Source of the DNA: Limnephilus marmoratus
Lineage: Eukaryota > Arthropoda > Insecta > Trichoptera > Limnephilidae
Assembly: GCA_917880885.1 (NCBI GenBank)
Contig: OU862928.1
Location: 42,086,962 to 42,150,961 of the forward strand
Length of the DNA stretch: 64,000 bases
Direction: 5' to 3'
Shown: in pieces, positions 1 through 10,349 of the stretch
How positions within the stretch are numbered: position 1 is the stretch's first letter
How the letters are laid out: each line of letters begins with the position of its first letter
Notes under the pieces: generated by a model
What the model saw: only the letters and a program-made list of their open reading frames with translations
Told to the model about the DNA's origin: nothing
Database searches by the model: none
Translations under genes and position numbers: made by a program

Positions 1-582
1 TACCACCCTGGTGGTGAGGGCCTCTCCCGCTCTGCTGACTAAAACCTGAGCTAGTCTGTCGGCAGAATGTAGGGACCCCCATTTAGGTCCGCTAACAATA
101 GGATTAATTAAATACGAACAATGAAAGATTTCTTACAATCAAACTGATTGATCAGTTTTGTAAGATTTGTAAGATGAAATACTGTAAAATTAAAAACTGA
201 ATAAACGTATTAAAAGGCGAGAACTTCTGCCTATCAGAATACACCATTAAGCAGAGCAACTCGACTGCTTAACTACTGTGCATTGAGCATCGATATCTTC
301 AATGTCACCTACAGAGAATTCGGTAACTATCTCTTGACATACGCCACAACATAGTTAAACTGCCCCCATGCACTTTGAAACAAAAATTGTAATCTTCTCC
401 ATAATATTTTAATGGATTACTGTATTATGGAGAACCTGAATAAAATAAATAATAAATAATAAAAAAAAACTCCCTTGATCGTACCGGGACTCGTTTCTGA
501 GTTTTAACGGGATGCCCACTCTTGTTCTCTTTCTTTTATAACAAAGATTGATTACATACACCATAAAATAACGGTGACCGGA
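1..582. other. Unassigned AT-rich sequence
   Basis: No gene or element is recognised here. A short inverted repeat at about 398-433 (CTCCATAATA facing TATTATGGAG) could form a hairpin. Nothing else stands out. Confidence 0.4.
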
Positions 583-724
583 CAACTCAGAAGCACCTCA
601 GAGAGGTCATTAAGAGTGATGATAAAAAATATAAAAAAATGGTTATGTTAGGTTAAGATTACCGTGTATTTTTAAATTATTTTTTCACCGCTTTTAATGA
701 CCTCTCTGAGGTGTTTCTGAGTTG
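583..724. mobile_element. Short TIR element (MITE-like)
   Basis: The ends form an inverted repeat of about 35 bp: CAACTCAGAAGCACCTCAGA at the left is matched in reverse complement at 690-724 with a few mismatches. The core is only about 70 bp and noncoding. I could not define a target-site duplication or a superfamily. Confidence 0.6.
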
Positions 725-1230
725 GTTTCATTCTGAGTTGACATGGAACCTAAATAAAACAGGAAGACATATCTGGTGCAGTAATTTGACATTTTGAAAT
801 ATCCTACTAGTGAGCCCGAAAACCTAAACGTTTTGTTAAATTCACTACAAGTTTTTCTGTATAACAATAAATTTGGTGGTGTTTACGAGCAATTCGAGTA
901 TTGCAGCAGATACAGGGTAGTATTTTACATTTTAGCAGATTTTTCTCTCTGGACGATTGGCACACTGAAGGATTTCAATAAAAGGTTGAATATAATAATA
1001 AACTGCCTGATTAATTTAGATTTTGAATTTGGCAGCCACCTCTGGTGGAATTGAAAAAAACCCTTGACCCTGTAAAGAAACGGTTTGTTTGATAGATTTC
1101 CCTATCCTTAACAAACTAAATGCAATCTTTTGAACACTCGTGAAAGGTGGGAATACTGACCTTGTTCTACTTCTTGTTTTGAGTTATGATGAGAAAAAAA
1201 AATTATGTTAAATAAATAAAAGACAAAAAA
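725..1230. other. Unassigned sequence
   Basis: An 86-codon open frame (794-1054, plus) has no recognisable domain and AT-rich composition like its surroundings. I treat it as chance. No repeat is recognised. Confidence 0.4.
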
Positions 1231-1589
1231 CCGGAAAGTAACAAACAATTTTCACACTGATGAAGTGCTAAATGTTCGTGTTAAAACCGGACACTACGCT
1301 CAGATAGTAAATAGCCTTCATAAAAAGTAATCGAATCTGTTCTGAACCATTAAATCGGCCACCATCTTGAACCGAAGCTGGAACGTGACAAACAAATTTC
1401 TGACAGATGGAATGTTAAATAGTCGAGATAAAATAGGACGCTACGCTCAGACAATAAAAATAATGTTAATAAAGGGTATTCAAATCTGTTCGAAATAATT
1501 ACAACGGTCACCATCTTGAAACCGGAACCGGAACGTGACAAACAAATTTTGAACAGATGAAATGCTAAATAGTCGAGATATAAGTAAAA

Positions 1590-1795
1590 TTTTCTAAATT
1601 TTATGTAGCCCCCGACACAAAAAAGAGCTGATCACCTTGAAACGCCTGAACAGATTTTCATGAGTTGTAGATAAGATGAACCATTTCAATCACGTTAGCT
1701 TTCAACCAATAAAAAAACCGCATAACAATCGGTCCGGAGTTACGATGCCACAGACAGACACACAGACACGTCAAAATTTTAACACCCCTCAAAAA
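1590..1795. repeat. Dispersed repeat inserted in the tandem array
   Basis: This segment has no counterpart in the flanking units. It ends with a CACAGACAGACACACAGACA-type motif preceded by TCGGTCCGGAGTTACGATGC, a block I recall as common in insect dispersed repeats. Class and exact ends are not determined. Confidence 0.4.
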
Positions 1796-1871
1796 TAGGA
1801 GGCTACCCTCAGACAATAAATAATTTTGATGAAAGGTAATCGAATTTGTTCTGAACCATTAAAACGGCCAT

Positions 1872-2192
1872 TTTTTTTTATTTTTTTTTATTTCATATAT
1901 ATCCCGTTAAACTACAGTTAAGTAGTTTGTCAACAGGATTTTTATTACAACTTTTTACAGATTACAACTTAGATCTTAATTTATACAATAACAATAAACT
2001 TACACATTAATAGTAAGACTAAATCGCCTAATACAAATTATTTCTACCTAGTAGCCATGTTTTCAGCAAATATCTGACTCTATTTGGAAATTCGCATTTC
2101 TTAATATTACCAGGTAGCATATTATATATTTTAGGCACAATATACTCGAGGGTTCGCTGTCCGTATTTATTATTATGTTTAGGTACAAGCAT
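1872..2192 (-). mobile_element. 5'-truncated LINE 3' end with poly(A), 5-bp TSD
   Basis: On the minus strand the last about 50 codons of a reverse-transcriptase ORF (stop at 2028) read NKYGQRTLEYIVPKIYNMLP, a typical end of Jockey/CR1-type LINE ORF2. A 3' UTR and an A-rich tail (the T tract starting at 1872) follow. The insertion sits within a tandem-array unit, and GCCAT is repeated on both sides (1867-1871 and 2193-2197). This is a dead 5'-truncated copy. Confidence 0.75.
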
Positions 2193-2427
2193 GCCATCAT
2201 CTTGAAACCGGCACCGGAACGTTACAAACAAATTTCAAACAGATGAAATTCCAAATATTTGAGATAAAACAGGTCGCTACACTCAATCAATAAATAAAAA
2301 GTAATCTGTTAATAAGTAATATTTAAGTAATCTGAATTCACCTATAAGTTTTAAGATTTTCACGGCCAGAAGCATTTTCGTTATATGTTTTTGGGGTGTT
2401 GTGCCGTGTTGCGCTACCTCCTTCTTT

Positions 2428-2470
2428 AGCCAACGTTTCGGACATCGTTGCAGTGTCCATCATCAGGGCA
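2428..2470 (-). ncRNA. Hammerhead ribozyme motif (PLE family A, minus arm)
   Basis: Mirror image of the motif at 2518-2560 on the opposite strand, with the same intact CTGATGA and GAAAC cores and GGACA/TGTCC stem II. Confidence 0.7.
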
Positions 2471-2517
2471 GATCCGGCAGATCCGGTAGATGTGACATCT
2501 ACCGGATCTGCCGGATC

Positions 2518-2560
2518 TGCCCTGATGATGGACACTGCAACGATGTCCGAAACGTTGGCT
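2518..2560 (+). ncRNA. Hammerhead ribozyme motif (PLE family A, plus arm)
   Basis: The core CTGATGA starts at 2522. Stem II is GGACA paired with TGTCC, followed by GAAAC. Stem III is only the self-complementary ACGT, followed by T, so cleavage is predicted between 2556 and 2557. Stem I is GCC/GGC. Such a minimal stem III suggests activity as a dimer, if at all. Confidence 0.7.
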
Positions 2561-2625
2561 AAAGAAGGAGGTAGCGCAACACGGCACAACACCCCAAAAA
2601 CATATAACGAAAATGAATTCACCTA

Positions 2626-3358
2626 AGCTGTTTTTGAGCAACTTTTTTGTGAGGCAATTTTGTCGCGGCCATTCTGTCTCTCACCGCTGTGCTTTACTTC
2701 TTTACAGAAGCCCAGTCTCCAGTAGTCTCTAAAACTAACCTGGGGAGGTCTGGAGGTGTTTGAATTGAAATTATAGTTAAGTAATGGACTGCAGCCGAGA
2801 GGTTAATGGAACGGCGGAAAGTGGACGGCTTTGAAGCCGGTTTACTGGAAAATGAATTCCAGAGAGACGCTAATGGATCGCCAGTTGGAATGCCTTTGCT
2901 GAAAAAGTGTAATAAGCTAGAATGCCGGCCTTCGTGGTCGAGAAGTATGCCTCTAGACTAGAAATCTGGTGGTAAGATTTTTTTAAATATCATTTTATAT
3001 AATTTTTCCGGACATAACACAAAGATGCGCAATGAAAAATTGAAAAGAAGGAATATGACCATCTCGGGAGTAGGTAACTACACAAAATCGTATTGTACTC
3101 ATTCGTTTTGTTGTGGCAATATTTATCTCAAGAAATGGCAGTGGAGTTATTCAGATTGTCAAGGGACGTTCTTGAATAAAACATGTAAATGAAATTTTGT
3201 TTTACAGAAACTTTACTTTTTATAATTTTTTTTTTGCTTCAAAATCAAACATAAAAAAATGTTGTTCGACATGTCGTCATCAGCCGAGTAACCGACCAAC
3301 CCTCACTCACCTCTCCCCTAAAGCCTCGGGTGAATCGGTGAATGAGATTGTCATGATG
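2626..3358. other. Mostly unassigned; possible SINE head
   Basis: At about 2925-2985 the sequence GGCCTTCGTGGTCGAGAAG resembles the A-box half of the tRNA-headed SINEs seen elsewhere in the window, but no B box is visible. The remainder shows no recognisable gene or element. Confidence 0.35.
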
Positions 3359-3423
3359 ACATCCAAAACTTTTTCGTTATATGTTATTGGGGTGTTGTGC
3401 CATGTTGCGCTACCTCCTTCTTT

Positions 3424-3466
3424 AGCCAACGTTTCGGACATCGTTGCAGTGTCCATCATCAGGGCA
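3424..3466 (-). ncRNA. Hammerhead ribozyme motif, left arm of the PLE
   Basis: The minus-strand core CTGATGA, stem II GGACA/TGTCC and GAAACGTT are intact, identical to the motif at 6641-6684. An antisense transcript starting inside the element could therefore also contain a hammerhead. Confidence 0.7.
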
Positions 3467-4180
3467 GATCCGGCAGATCCGGTAGATGTGTAATTTTTAG
3501 TCGTGAAGTGTGTGCTTATTTACTTCGAAGCGATACCGTGTCGCCAGCAGCACTAGCTTTCACCAGTACAAAATACTCGTGACAAGCAGTGGCGTCATCG
3601 CCGCGGAACGGAATAGAAAGTTCATTAAAACGTGGTATTTATGCTAGCCAGGGGCAAGTCCGTTTGCGAGATGCCGACGGAAGTGGCTCCATCTCTTAAT
3701 GAAATCTAAAATTAGAAATCACAGTGGTAAGAATTTAGGAAAAAATAAAATAAAATAAAAAAATAAAATTACAATTGTTAACTTTCACCAGTACAAAATA
3801 ATCGTGACAAGCAGTGGCGTCGTCGCCGCGGAACGGAATAGAAAGTTCATTAAAACGTGGTATTTATGCTAGTCAGGGGCAAGTCCGTTTGCGAGATGCC
3901 GACCGAAGTGGCTCCATCTCTTAATGAATTCTAAAATTAGAAATCATGATGGTAAGAACTTAAGAAATAGAATTACAATGGTTAAAGCGAATTTAGTCAA
4001 TATAAATCAAAATGGTTTAACACGAGCTCGCATTACTATATACTTAGACATGGTTTTTTAGCTCTATTAATAATAAATGAATTTTACTAGAATTAGAATT
4101 ACACTGGTTAAAGCGAATTTAGTCAATATAAAGTTATAACACAAAAAAAAAAATAAAAAATGGTTTACCACGAGCTGGCC

Positions 4181-4789
4181 TTACTGTATACTTAGACATG
4201 TTTTTTTGCGTTTAGCTTTGGTGTAGCCGTCAATCACCGGATACCAAGAGCTATTGAGCTTAGCTCCGTCGTCTCTATTAATATTGAAAGGATTTTTGTA
4301 GATTTCAATTGCCTCCGTAATTAGGCGTGCTCTATAAGTTTTAGGTCTTCCCAAGACCTCAGGAACAAATCCAAAGTAATGGCCGGTTTCGATTAAGTGC
4401 TCGGCGATTGCCGATTTATCAGGGTGGCCGAGTTTGCAAGCACGAAAGTGTTCTGCTATCCTTTTGGAGATCGTCCTCTCTGTTTGGCCTACATAAACCT
4501 TGTCACATCCGGAACAGCTGAGTTTATACACTCCATCTGCTTCCAGAGGAAACTTAGTCTTGGCAGACCTCAGTAGGTCTTGAATTTTAGTTGTGGCACC
4601 GAAGACAGTCTTGATGCTATCTTTTCTCAACAGCCTGGCGATTCTGTCTGTCACATTGTGAACGTAAGGCAGGAAAGCGCAGCCTTTTAACTCTTGTTTA
4701 GCTCTGTCTTCATTTGGTGTAGATTTGGCTCTTATGATTTGCCTTGTCTGACTAGCTGGGTAACCGTTGCGTTCCAGTGCATCGGTCAT
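4181..4789 (-). pseudogene. PLE GIY-YIG endonuclease part, inverted 5'-truncated copy
   Basis: This 202-codon open frame is the C-terminal half of the PLE protein, beginning at TDALERNGYPASQ and ending at the normal stop (KTCLSIQ). It carries the GIY-YIG nuclease domain: the Cys pair in SCSGCDKVYVGQ, the VYVGQT core (GIY-YIG variant) with the following RISKR-type Arg, the EHL and GH segments, and the Glu of RLITEAIEIY. The nuclease would nick target DNA for priming. There is no RT on this strand because the copy stops at 4789. It is uninterrupted and nearly identical to the plus copy, so the duplication is young or has been homogenised. It probably has no independent promoter and serves as the antisense arm. 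Confidence 0.85.
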
Positions 4790-5927
4790 CTATGAGGACG
4801 ACATTTGCAAACTTTTTGAACACTGTCTCAAAACGGGATATTTTGCATTCCAGGGTGAACTTTTTGAGCAAGTGGAAGGAGTTGCGATGGGCAGTCCATT
4901 GTCGCCAGTACTTGCCAACTTTTTTATGGAGAAGTTTGAAGAAGTGGCACTCGACACAGCTTCAGCTGTTCCCAAGGTATGGTGGCGTTATGTTGACGAT
5001 GTCTTCGCCATCTGGCCTCATGGAACAGAGAAACTGAATGAATTTCTGAATCATCTTAATTCACTCCACAGTAAAATCAAGTTCACAATGGAAGTAGAAA
5101 ACGATGCGAAAGTCCTGCCTTTTCTAGATGTGGAGGTGATGCGAAAAGAAGATGGTAATCTAGGACACACTGTATATAGAAAACCAACGCACACAAATCG
5201 GTATCTACATGCCGATTCGCATCACCACCCAGCGCAGAAGAGAGGACTTATCCATACGTTGGTGACGCGAGCGACCAGAATATGTGAAGAAACTAAAATT
5301 GGAGCAGAACTTACAAAGCTGACCGATGCACTGGAACGCAACGGTTACCCAGCTAGTCAGACAAGGCAAATCATAAGAGCCAAATCTACACCAAATGAAG
5401 ACAGAGCTAAACAAGAGTTAAAAGGCTGCGCTTTCCTGCCTTACGTTCACAATGTGACAGACAGAATCGCCAGGCTGTTGAGAAAAGATAGCATCAAGAC
5501 TGTCTTCGGTGCCACAACTAAAATTCAAGACCTACTGAGGTCTGCCAAGACTAAGTTTCCTCTGGAAGCAGATGGAGTGTATAAACTCAGCTGTTCCGGA
5601 TGTGACAAGGTTTATGTAGGCCAAACAGAGAGGACGATCTCCAAAAGGATAGCAGAACACTTTCGTGCTTGCAAACTCGGCCACCCTGATAAATCGGCAA
5701 TCGCTGAGCACTTAATCGAAACCGGCCATTACTTTGGATTTGTTCCTGAGGTCTTGGGAAGACCTAAAACTTATAGAGCACGCCTAATTACGGAGGCAAT
5801 TGAAATCTACAAAAATCCTTTCAAGATTAATAGAGACGACGGAGCTAAGCTCAATAGCTCTTGGTATCCGGTGATTGACGGCTACACCAAAGCTAAACGC
5901 AAAAAAACATGTCTAAGTATACAGTAA
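4785..5927 (+). pseudogene. PLE reverse transcriptase/GIY-YIG protein, N-terminally truncated
   Basis: The open frame is continuous with upstream inverted-arm sequence from 4767, but PLE homology begins at about VIYEDDICKLF (4785). The RT remnant includes VEGVAMGSPLSPVLANFFME (B motif) and YVDD (C motif, catalytic Asp pair) near residues 75-78 of the frame. The fingers and the A-motif Asp are missing, so it cannot polymerise. A palm/thumb connector (PFLDVEVMR, YRKPTHTNRYLH) and the GIY-YIG nuclease (CSGCDKVYVGQTERTISKR) follow, with a stop at 5925-5927. Complete PLE proteins are roughly twice this length. The protein, when complete, copies its RNA at a nicked target site in the nucleus. No frameshift or stop is seen in the remaining 380 codons. 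Confidence 0.92.
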
Positions 5928-6737
5928 GGCCAGCTCGTGGTAAACCATTTTTTTTTTTTTTTTTTGTGTTATAACTTTATATTGACTAAATTCGCTTTAA
6001 CCAGTGTAATTCTAATTCTAGTAAAATTCATTTATTATTAATAGAGCTAAAAAACCATGTCTAAGTATATAGTAATGCGAGCTCGTGTTAAACCATTTTG
6101 ATTTATATTGACTAAATTCGCTTTAACCATTGTAATTCTATTTCTTAAGTTCTTACCATCATGATTTCTAATTTTAGAATTCATTAAGAGATGGAGCCAC
6201 TTCGGTCGGCATCTCGCAAACGGACTTGCCCCTGACTAGCATAAATACCACGTTTTAATGAACTTTCTATTCCGTTCCGCGGCGACGACGCCACTGCTTG
6301 TCACGATTATTTTGTACTGGTGAAAGTTAACAATTGTAATTTTATTTTTTTATTTTATTTTATTTTTTCCTAAATTCTTACCACTGTGATTTCTAATTTT
6401 AGATTTCATTAAGAGATGGAGCCACTTCCGTCGGCATCTCGCAAACGGACTTGCCCCTGGCTAGCATAAATACCACGTTTTAATGAACTTTCTATTCCGT
6501 TCCGCGGCGATGACGCCACTGCTTGTCACGAGTATTTTGTACTGGTGAAAGCTAGTGCTGCTGGCGACACGGTATCGCTTCGAAGTAAATAAGCACACAC
6601 TTCACGACTAAAAATTACACATCTACCGGATCTGCCGGATCTGCCCTGATGATGGACACTGCAACGATGTCCGAAACGTTGGCTAAAGAAGGAGGTAGCG
6701 CAACACGGCACAACACCCCAATAACATATAACGAAAA
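5322..6737 (+). repeat. Right inverted arm of the PLE
   Basis: Partner of 3371-4789. It covers the connector and GIY-YIG part of the ORF, the 3' UTR and the hammerhead. The central non-duplicated 530 bp (4790-5321) holds the RT remnant. The junction near 4785-4790 is abrupt, as expected for a head-to-head 5'-truncated pair. Confidence 0.92.
6641..6684 (+). ncRNA. Hammerhead ribozyme motif, 3' end of the PLE
   Basis: CTGATGA at 6646-6652, stem II GGACA/TGTCC, then GAAAC and the self-complementary ACGT with a following T. Short stem I GCC/GGC. It lies downstream of the ORF and 85 nt from the element tail, the position expected in PLE terminal repeats. Confidence 0.75.
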
Positions 6738-6781
6738 TGCTTCTGGCCGTGAAAATCTTAAAACTTATCACATCCAAAACT

Positions 6782-7185
6782 GTCCACTTGCTCAGCAACG
6801 TAGAAAACTGAGGTCTCTGTTAGCGCCAGTAGCAAGAATAACGACGCCTGCGTGAACTAATTCTTTCAAATGTTTGACAGTCGAAATCAGCTGTTTATTG
6901 GCAGCCATATTGAAAACATAAATAAACCAATTACGAGTAAGCGTGTGGCAAGTAAAGTTGACGACCTTTCAACTTTTTTCGTAGATAGTCAACAATCTGC
7001 TAGTTAGCAAGTATCTAATACGATGACACTGAGCGAGTTTACTAATAGATAGTGAATTTTCCAGATAGTAGCTTGTAAACTCGCCCAATGCAATTGACTC
7101 TTAAGTGTCCAATACCTTCTGATTTTTTTATGTTTTTAGTTGGAAAAAAAACATCAAAAGTGTCACAGAGACTAAAATATCATTT
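6782..7185. other. Unassigned AT-rich sequence
   Basis: No gene, repeat unit or element terminus recognised. Confidence 0.4.
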
Positions 7186-7189
7186 ACAT

Positions 7190-7620
7190 TTTTTAATCCA
7201 AATAATGTCAGAAATCACTGTTTAAAATAAATCAAATACGTCAACCTTAACACCATGTATAACTTTTGGTTGTGTTGTGTGCTCCTTTGAAGAGATACAG
7301 TGGTAAATGATTGGCCATTCCTTTTTCTGAACGTTCTTGACTATCTTTAATCAGTGATTCCTGACATTATTTGGAGAAAAAAAATTTATGAGATTTATGA
7401 GTAGGAAAAAACCAGTCTTCAGCGACTTTTTTGATTGTGTATTTTTTTCAAATTTCTTAAAAATCAAACGAACATAAAAGTTCTACAAATAATGTTAGGA
7501 ATCACTGGTTAAAGTAAGTCAAATAAATCCCTTAACACCCTGTATAACTGTATTGTGGTTGTGTCGTGTGCTCCTTTGCAGAGATGCAGTGGTAAGAGAT
7601 TGGTCATTCATTTATACTTG
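7190..7620. repeat. Direct and inverted copies of a small repeat
   Basis: A block around CCAAATAATGTCAGAAATCA (7198), the TAACACCATGTATAACT motif and GTGTGCTCCTTTG-AGAGAT (about 7275) recurs at about 7485-7610 in direct orientation. An inverted copy of its first part lies at 7345-7373. The GTGTGCTCCTTTGCAGAGAT portion also occurs inverted at 40855-40895, so this is a dispersed repeat. Confidence 0.55.
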
Positions 7621-8297
7621 CATATCTTGTTTTTTCTTACTCATCTACTATCACCCAATTCTAGCAAACACCATTTTGTCTTTAGTATTTACAGTCCATT
7701 ACAAGTGCATCTGAAACTTGTAATTCGTAAACAGTTTTGGATGCAACAAGAAGAATATTATCTATGAGACGATGCATGAATGTAATTGAAGCAAGAAGTG
7801 TGTGCCAAAACCGAGTTCCTTTCTGTGAGAACGGCGTGATTGTTAGTATTCGTTTTTAAAAATTCTGTTATTCTTTTATAATCAAAAAGTTTCACAGGAC
7901 TATTGATTGACAGAGGCATTCAAGTGCGGTGAAAGTTCATTGAATATAGATTGGAAACCGCAAGGAACAACAGATTGCTTGTGCAGTGAATACGGTAGGT
8001 ACACAGGACGTTGTATCTGCTGTAGATACAGCGGTAGTTAATGGATCAACTGCGCACGGTGAGAATTAATTGATTGTGGGAGGGGGGAGGGGGTGTCATT
8101 GAATGTTGGGGGGTGCATGTCGCGTTTAGTTCAAATAATTGACGAGGATGTTTACGTTGAAACAACACGCCGGGGATTGTGGCGCTTTGCAACAATACAT
8201 GCCGAAGCGATGACAAAATTGACGAACAGTTTTACGGAAATCTACGAATTTACTGTTTGTTCGTATGAAGCAGATATTTTATGATGTGAAATTAAAA
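7621..8297. other. Unassigned sequence
   Basis: A 63-codon open frame at 8093-8284 has no recognisable motif. Nothing further is supported. Confidence 0.35.
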
Positions 8298-8769
8298 TCT
8301 ATAATATAAAAATGAATCGCTGAATGTGTTGCTAAGCTTATAACTTTCGAACGACTGCACCAAATTGAATAATTCTTTTTTTTGTGTGTTCGTTATTGTC
8401 CGGACAAGTTTTTATAAATAATATCTTCCGGTGAGCTCTGGCATTATGAAATTTGTATAAAAAATGCTATTGGTGGCACGCGAGGAAGCGGCTATTGCTA
8501 TGGTAAGCGGGAGGGAGGGAGAGATGGGGGAGGGGAACCTGGAAGGGGGGAGGGGGACCTGGGAGGTGGGAGGGGAACTCGGGAGAGGGGTTCGCGGGAA
8601 GGGGGAAGGGGGGGGAGTGGAGTGGGGAGAGGGAAGGTGGAGGTGACGGAGTGGGAACGGGAGAAAAAAAGGGGAGGCGGAAGGGAAACGGGACGAATGG
8701 GAAAGGACACGCAGGGAGAAGCAATTTTATTATTAAATGGCATAGCAACGCATGCCGGGAACCAGCTAG
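8298..8769 (+). mobile_element. Nonautonomous Helitron H1 with G-rich core
   Basis: The element begins TCTATAATATAAAAATGAAT and ends ACCAGCTAG, with A on its left and T on its right (A^T insertion, no TSD), as Helitrons do. The subterminal segment ACGACTGCACCAAATTG is shared with the other H1 copies. The core at about 8505-8720 is an imperfect GGGGGA/GGGA array. Open frames here on either strand are Gly/Arg- or Pro/Ser-rich products of that array and not genes. Confidence 0.75.
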
Positions 8770-9214
8770 TTTAAAATGAAATAAACATGTGCAGTTCACA
8801 TGCGGTAGAAGGGAAGCCTTTAAAAAACTAAATTTCGAGAGAATGAGACGAATGCAGAGTATCAGGACTAGGATAATTGTTGTTGGGTTTATTTATGATA
8901 ATATTGTTAACCAAGTTTAAAAATTATTTTACATTTTATTCTACAGAGCACCCCACAAAGAGGACACTGATTAGTCTTTCTCATTCTCTCGCAGACTAAA
9001 TCGTATAGATGCATGTGTTTGTCTCTTTTTAGTGTCGCTCGTTTCCGTTTCATCGAGTTTCAAATCACAACGGTGCTAAAGAAGTTTTCACTTCAATAAC
9101 TTTGTAGACTCCACTTTTGTAATATCTCTTATATTCTCTCGAATTCGTTAAAATTTAAAATAACATAACAACTTTAATAACACCACTTTTTGGAAAAAAT
9201 AATATTGAACTTTT
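8770..9214. other. Dispersed repeat split by the Helitron
   Basis: The stretch GTGCAGTTCACATGCGGTAGAA at about 8788 is related to a stretch at about 54510, suggesting a dispersed repeat. Otherwise nothing is recognised. Confidence 0.3.
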
Positions 9215-9215
9215 T

Positions 9216-9745
9216 TTTTTGTTATTTGTTTTTGGGGTGTTTTCTAGCTGGTAATTAATAAAAATTAATCGCCGAAATGTATGTACCCGCATAACTTCCG
9301 AACGGCTGCACCAAATTGGATAATTATTTTTTTGTGTTCGTTATTGTCTGGTGAGCTCTGGCATTATGAAATGTATAAGAAATTGCATTAAGTGGTGCGC
9401 GAGCTGTTTGAAAACTACATGTACCGGGAATTAATTTATAGAACGCGGGAGGGCGGAACCAGGATGGGGGCGGGGAACTTGGGAGGGGGGAGGGGAACTT
9501 GGGAGGGGGGAGGGGAACTCTGGAGGTGGGTCTGCGGGACGGGGGAAGGGGGGGGAGTGGAGTGGGGAGAGGGAAGGTGTAGGAGGCGGAGTGGAAACGC
9601 GAGAGGGGAAGAGGACGCGGGAGAGGAATTGGGGGGGAGGGGACGGAAGGGGGAAGGGACGAATGGGAAAGAACACGCAAGAAGAAACAATTTCTTTATT
9701 AAATGGCATAGCAACGCATGCCGGGTACCAGCTAGAAACACCCAA
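9216..9745 (+). mobile_element. Helitron H1 copy lodged in a PLE family-A remnant
   Basis: The H1 body runs from TAATTAATAAAAATTAATCG (9252) to ACCAGCTAG (ending about 9734), with a G-rich core at 9440-9660. Its left edge is preceded by an inverted copy of its own 3' end (CTAGCTGGTA at 9244). Beyond this the flanks look like PLE family-A arms: GTTATTTGTTTTTGGGGTGT on the left, AAACACCCAAAA on the right. The hammerhead core that should lie between them is absent. Confidence 0.6.
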
Positions 9746-10345
9746 AAGGTGTTAAAATGTGAGAATGTCTTGAATTCTTCTGCAGTCCATTTGCGAGTCG
9801 TAATATTTATTTATGTAATTATTATATTTTATGGAGTTCAGATCCAAATTTTAATTGGTGGACACTAACTTTTTGACAATAAGATGTTTTTAAGGAATTT
9901 GCACTTAAAAATAGAATATTGCAACAAATTGTCTTTTTTACAAATTAACACTGGCTGAAACAATGTGTCGACCTCAGTAATCTTACTAAATAACAAGTAA
10001 TACGCATTCTTTAATGTGATTTAAACAAGTCTAAAATTATTGCTTGAAGTGCAGTTGTGTGAATAATTATGAACGGAATTGTTTTAAATTTCTCATTGCA
10101 GTGTTGGCACGAGCCGAGTTTATTTTTATTTCGAATAAATCAAACGCTTTTACAGCGCATTAGCTTCGTGCTGTAAATTGTAAAGATAAAAAGTCGATTA
10201 TTCGTGTAATTTCATACTATTTATAAAAAAACATCGTTAGCCCAAGCGTTTTGTGAAAAATAATTTCAAACGTGCATCCGCGAACGTGAAAGTTTTGCAA
10301 TTTGTTTATCGGTCGTTATTCGTTAGTATGTGTAATGTAGTGTGC
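9746..10345. other. Unassigned AT-rich sequence
   Basis: No recognisable gene or element. Confidence 0.35.
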
Positions 10346-10349
10346 GGAT

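Larger units (their letters stand above)
1231..2332. repeat. Tandem array, unit about 150 bp, interrupted by insertions
   Basis: Units recur with the order CCATCTTGAA, CCGGAACGTGACAAACAAAT, ACAGATGAAATG, TAGTCGAGATAAAA, GGACGCTACGCTCAGA. Starts of the ACAAACAA motif at about 1239, 1387 and 1537 give a period near 150 bp. A further partial unit lies at about 1795-1871 and another at 2193-2332. Two unrelated sequences (about 1590-1790 and 1872-2192) split the array. Confidence 0.75.
2345..2613 (-). mobile_element. Short palindromic PLE derivative, family A, 12-bp TSD
   Basis: Two inverted arms of about 120 bp meet near 2494 and are almost perfect complements. Each contains the family-A hammerhead motif and the conserved CAACACGGCACAACACCCC block. 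The left arm has a 30-nt extra tail (2345-2374) containing the complement of GGCCGTGAAAATCTT; the right arm stops at AACGAAAA. The insertion is bounded by TGAATTCACCTA at 2333-2344 and 2614-2625. There is no coding capacity. By comparison with the RT-bearing copy at 3371-6769, the 3' end is the tailed (left) side. Confidence 0.85.
3371..4789 (-). repeat. Left inverted arm of the PLE
   Basis: Reverse complement of 5322-6737. By eye the arms differ at only a few positions: one codon (Asn versus Lys in KNPF-INRDD) and the length of the A/T run near 4145 and 5950. Within the arm itself, two related blocks (about 3550-3735 and 3785-3960) form a direct repeat with the GCGGAACGGAATAGAAAGTT motif. 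Confidence 0.92.
3371..6769 (+). mobile_element. Penelope-like element (family A) with 1.4-kb inverted arms
   Basis: A 3.4-kb insertion bounded by the 12-bp TSD ACATCCAAAACT (3359-3370 and 6770-6781). It has a plus-strand PLE ORF truncated at its N-terminus (4785-5927), a 3' UTR, a hammerhead motif and a 32-nt tail (6738-6769). Its 5' part is an inverted copy of its own 3' half (3371-4789). The left end begins TTTTCGTTATATG, the complement of the AACGAAAA position where the right arm's tail starts. Known PLEs combine an RT with a GIY-YIG endonuclease, prime on target DNA, and often have a short extension on one terminal repeat only; all of that fits. It lacks a full RT, so it is non-autonomous. 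Confidence 0.92.

Noticed and set aside
2338..2641. Overlapping open frames of 71-94 codons on both strands
   Set aside because: They run through the PLE palindrome and encode the same arm sequence forward and backward; these arms are noncoding.
8467..9868. Pro/Ser-rich and Gly/Arg-rich frames of 80-158 codons
   Set aside because: Products of the G-rich tracts in Helitrons H1. Low-complexity tracts lack stops on several frames; no domain is visible. The same applies to 11907-12244.
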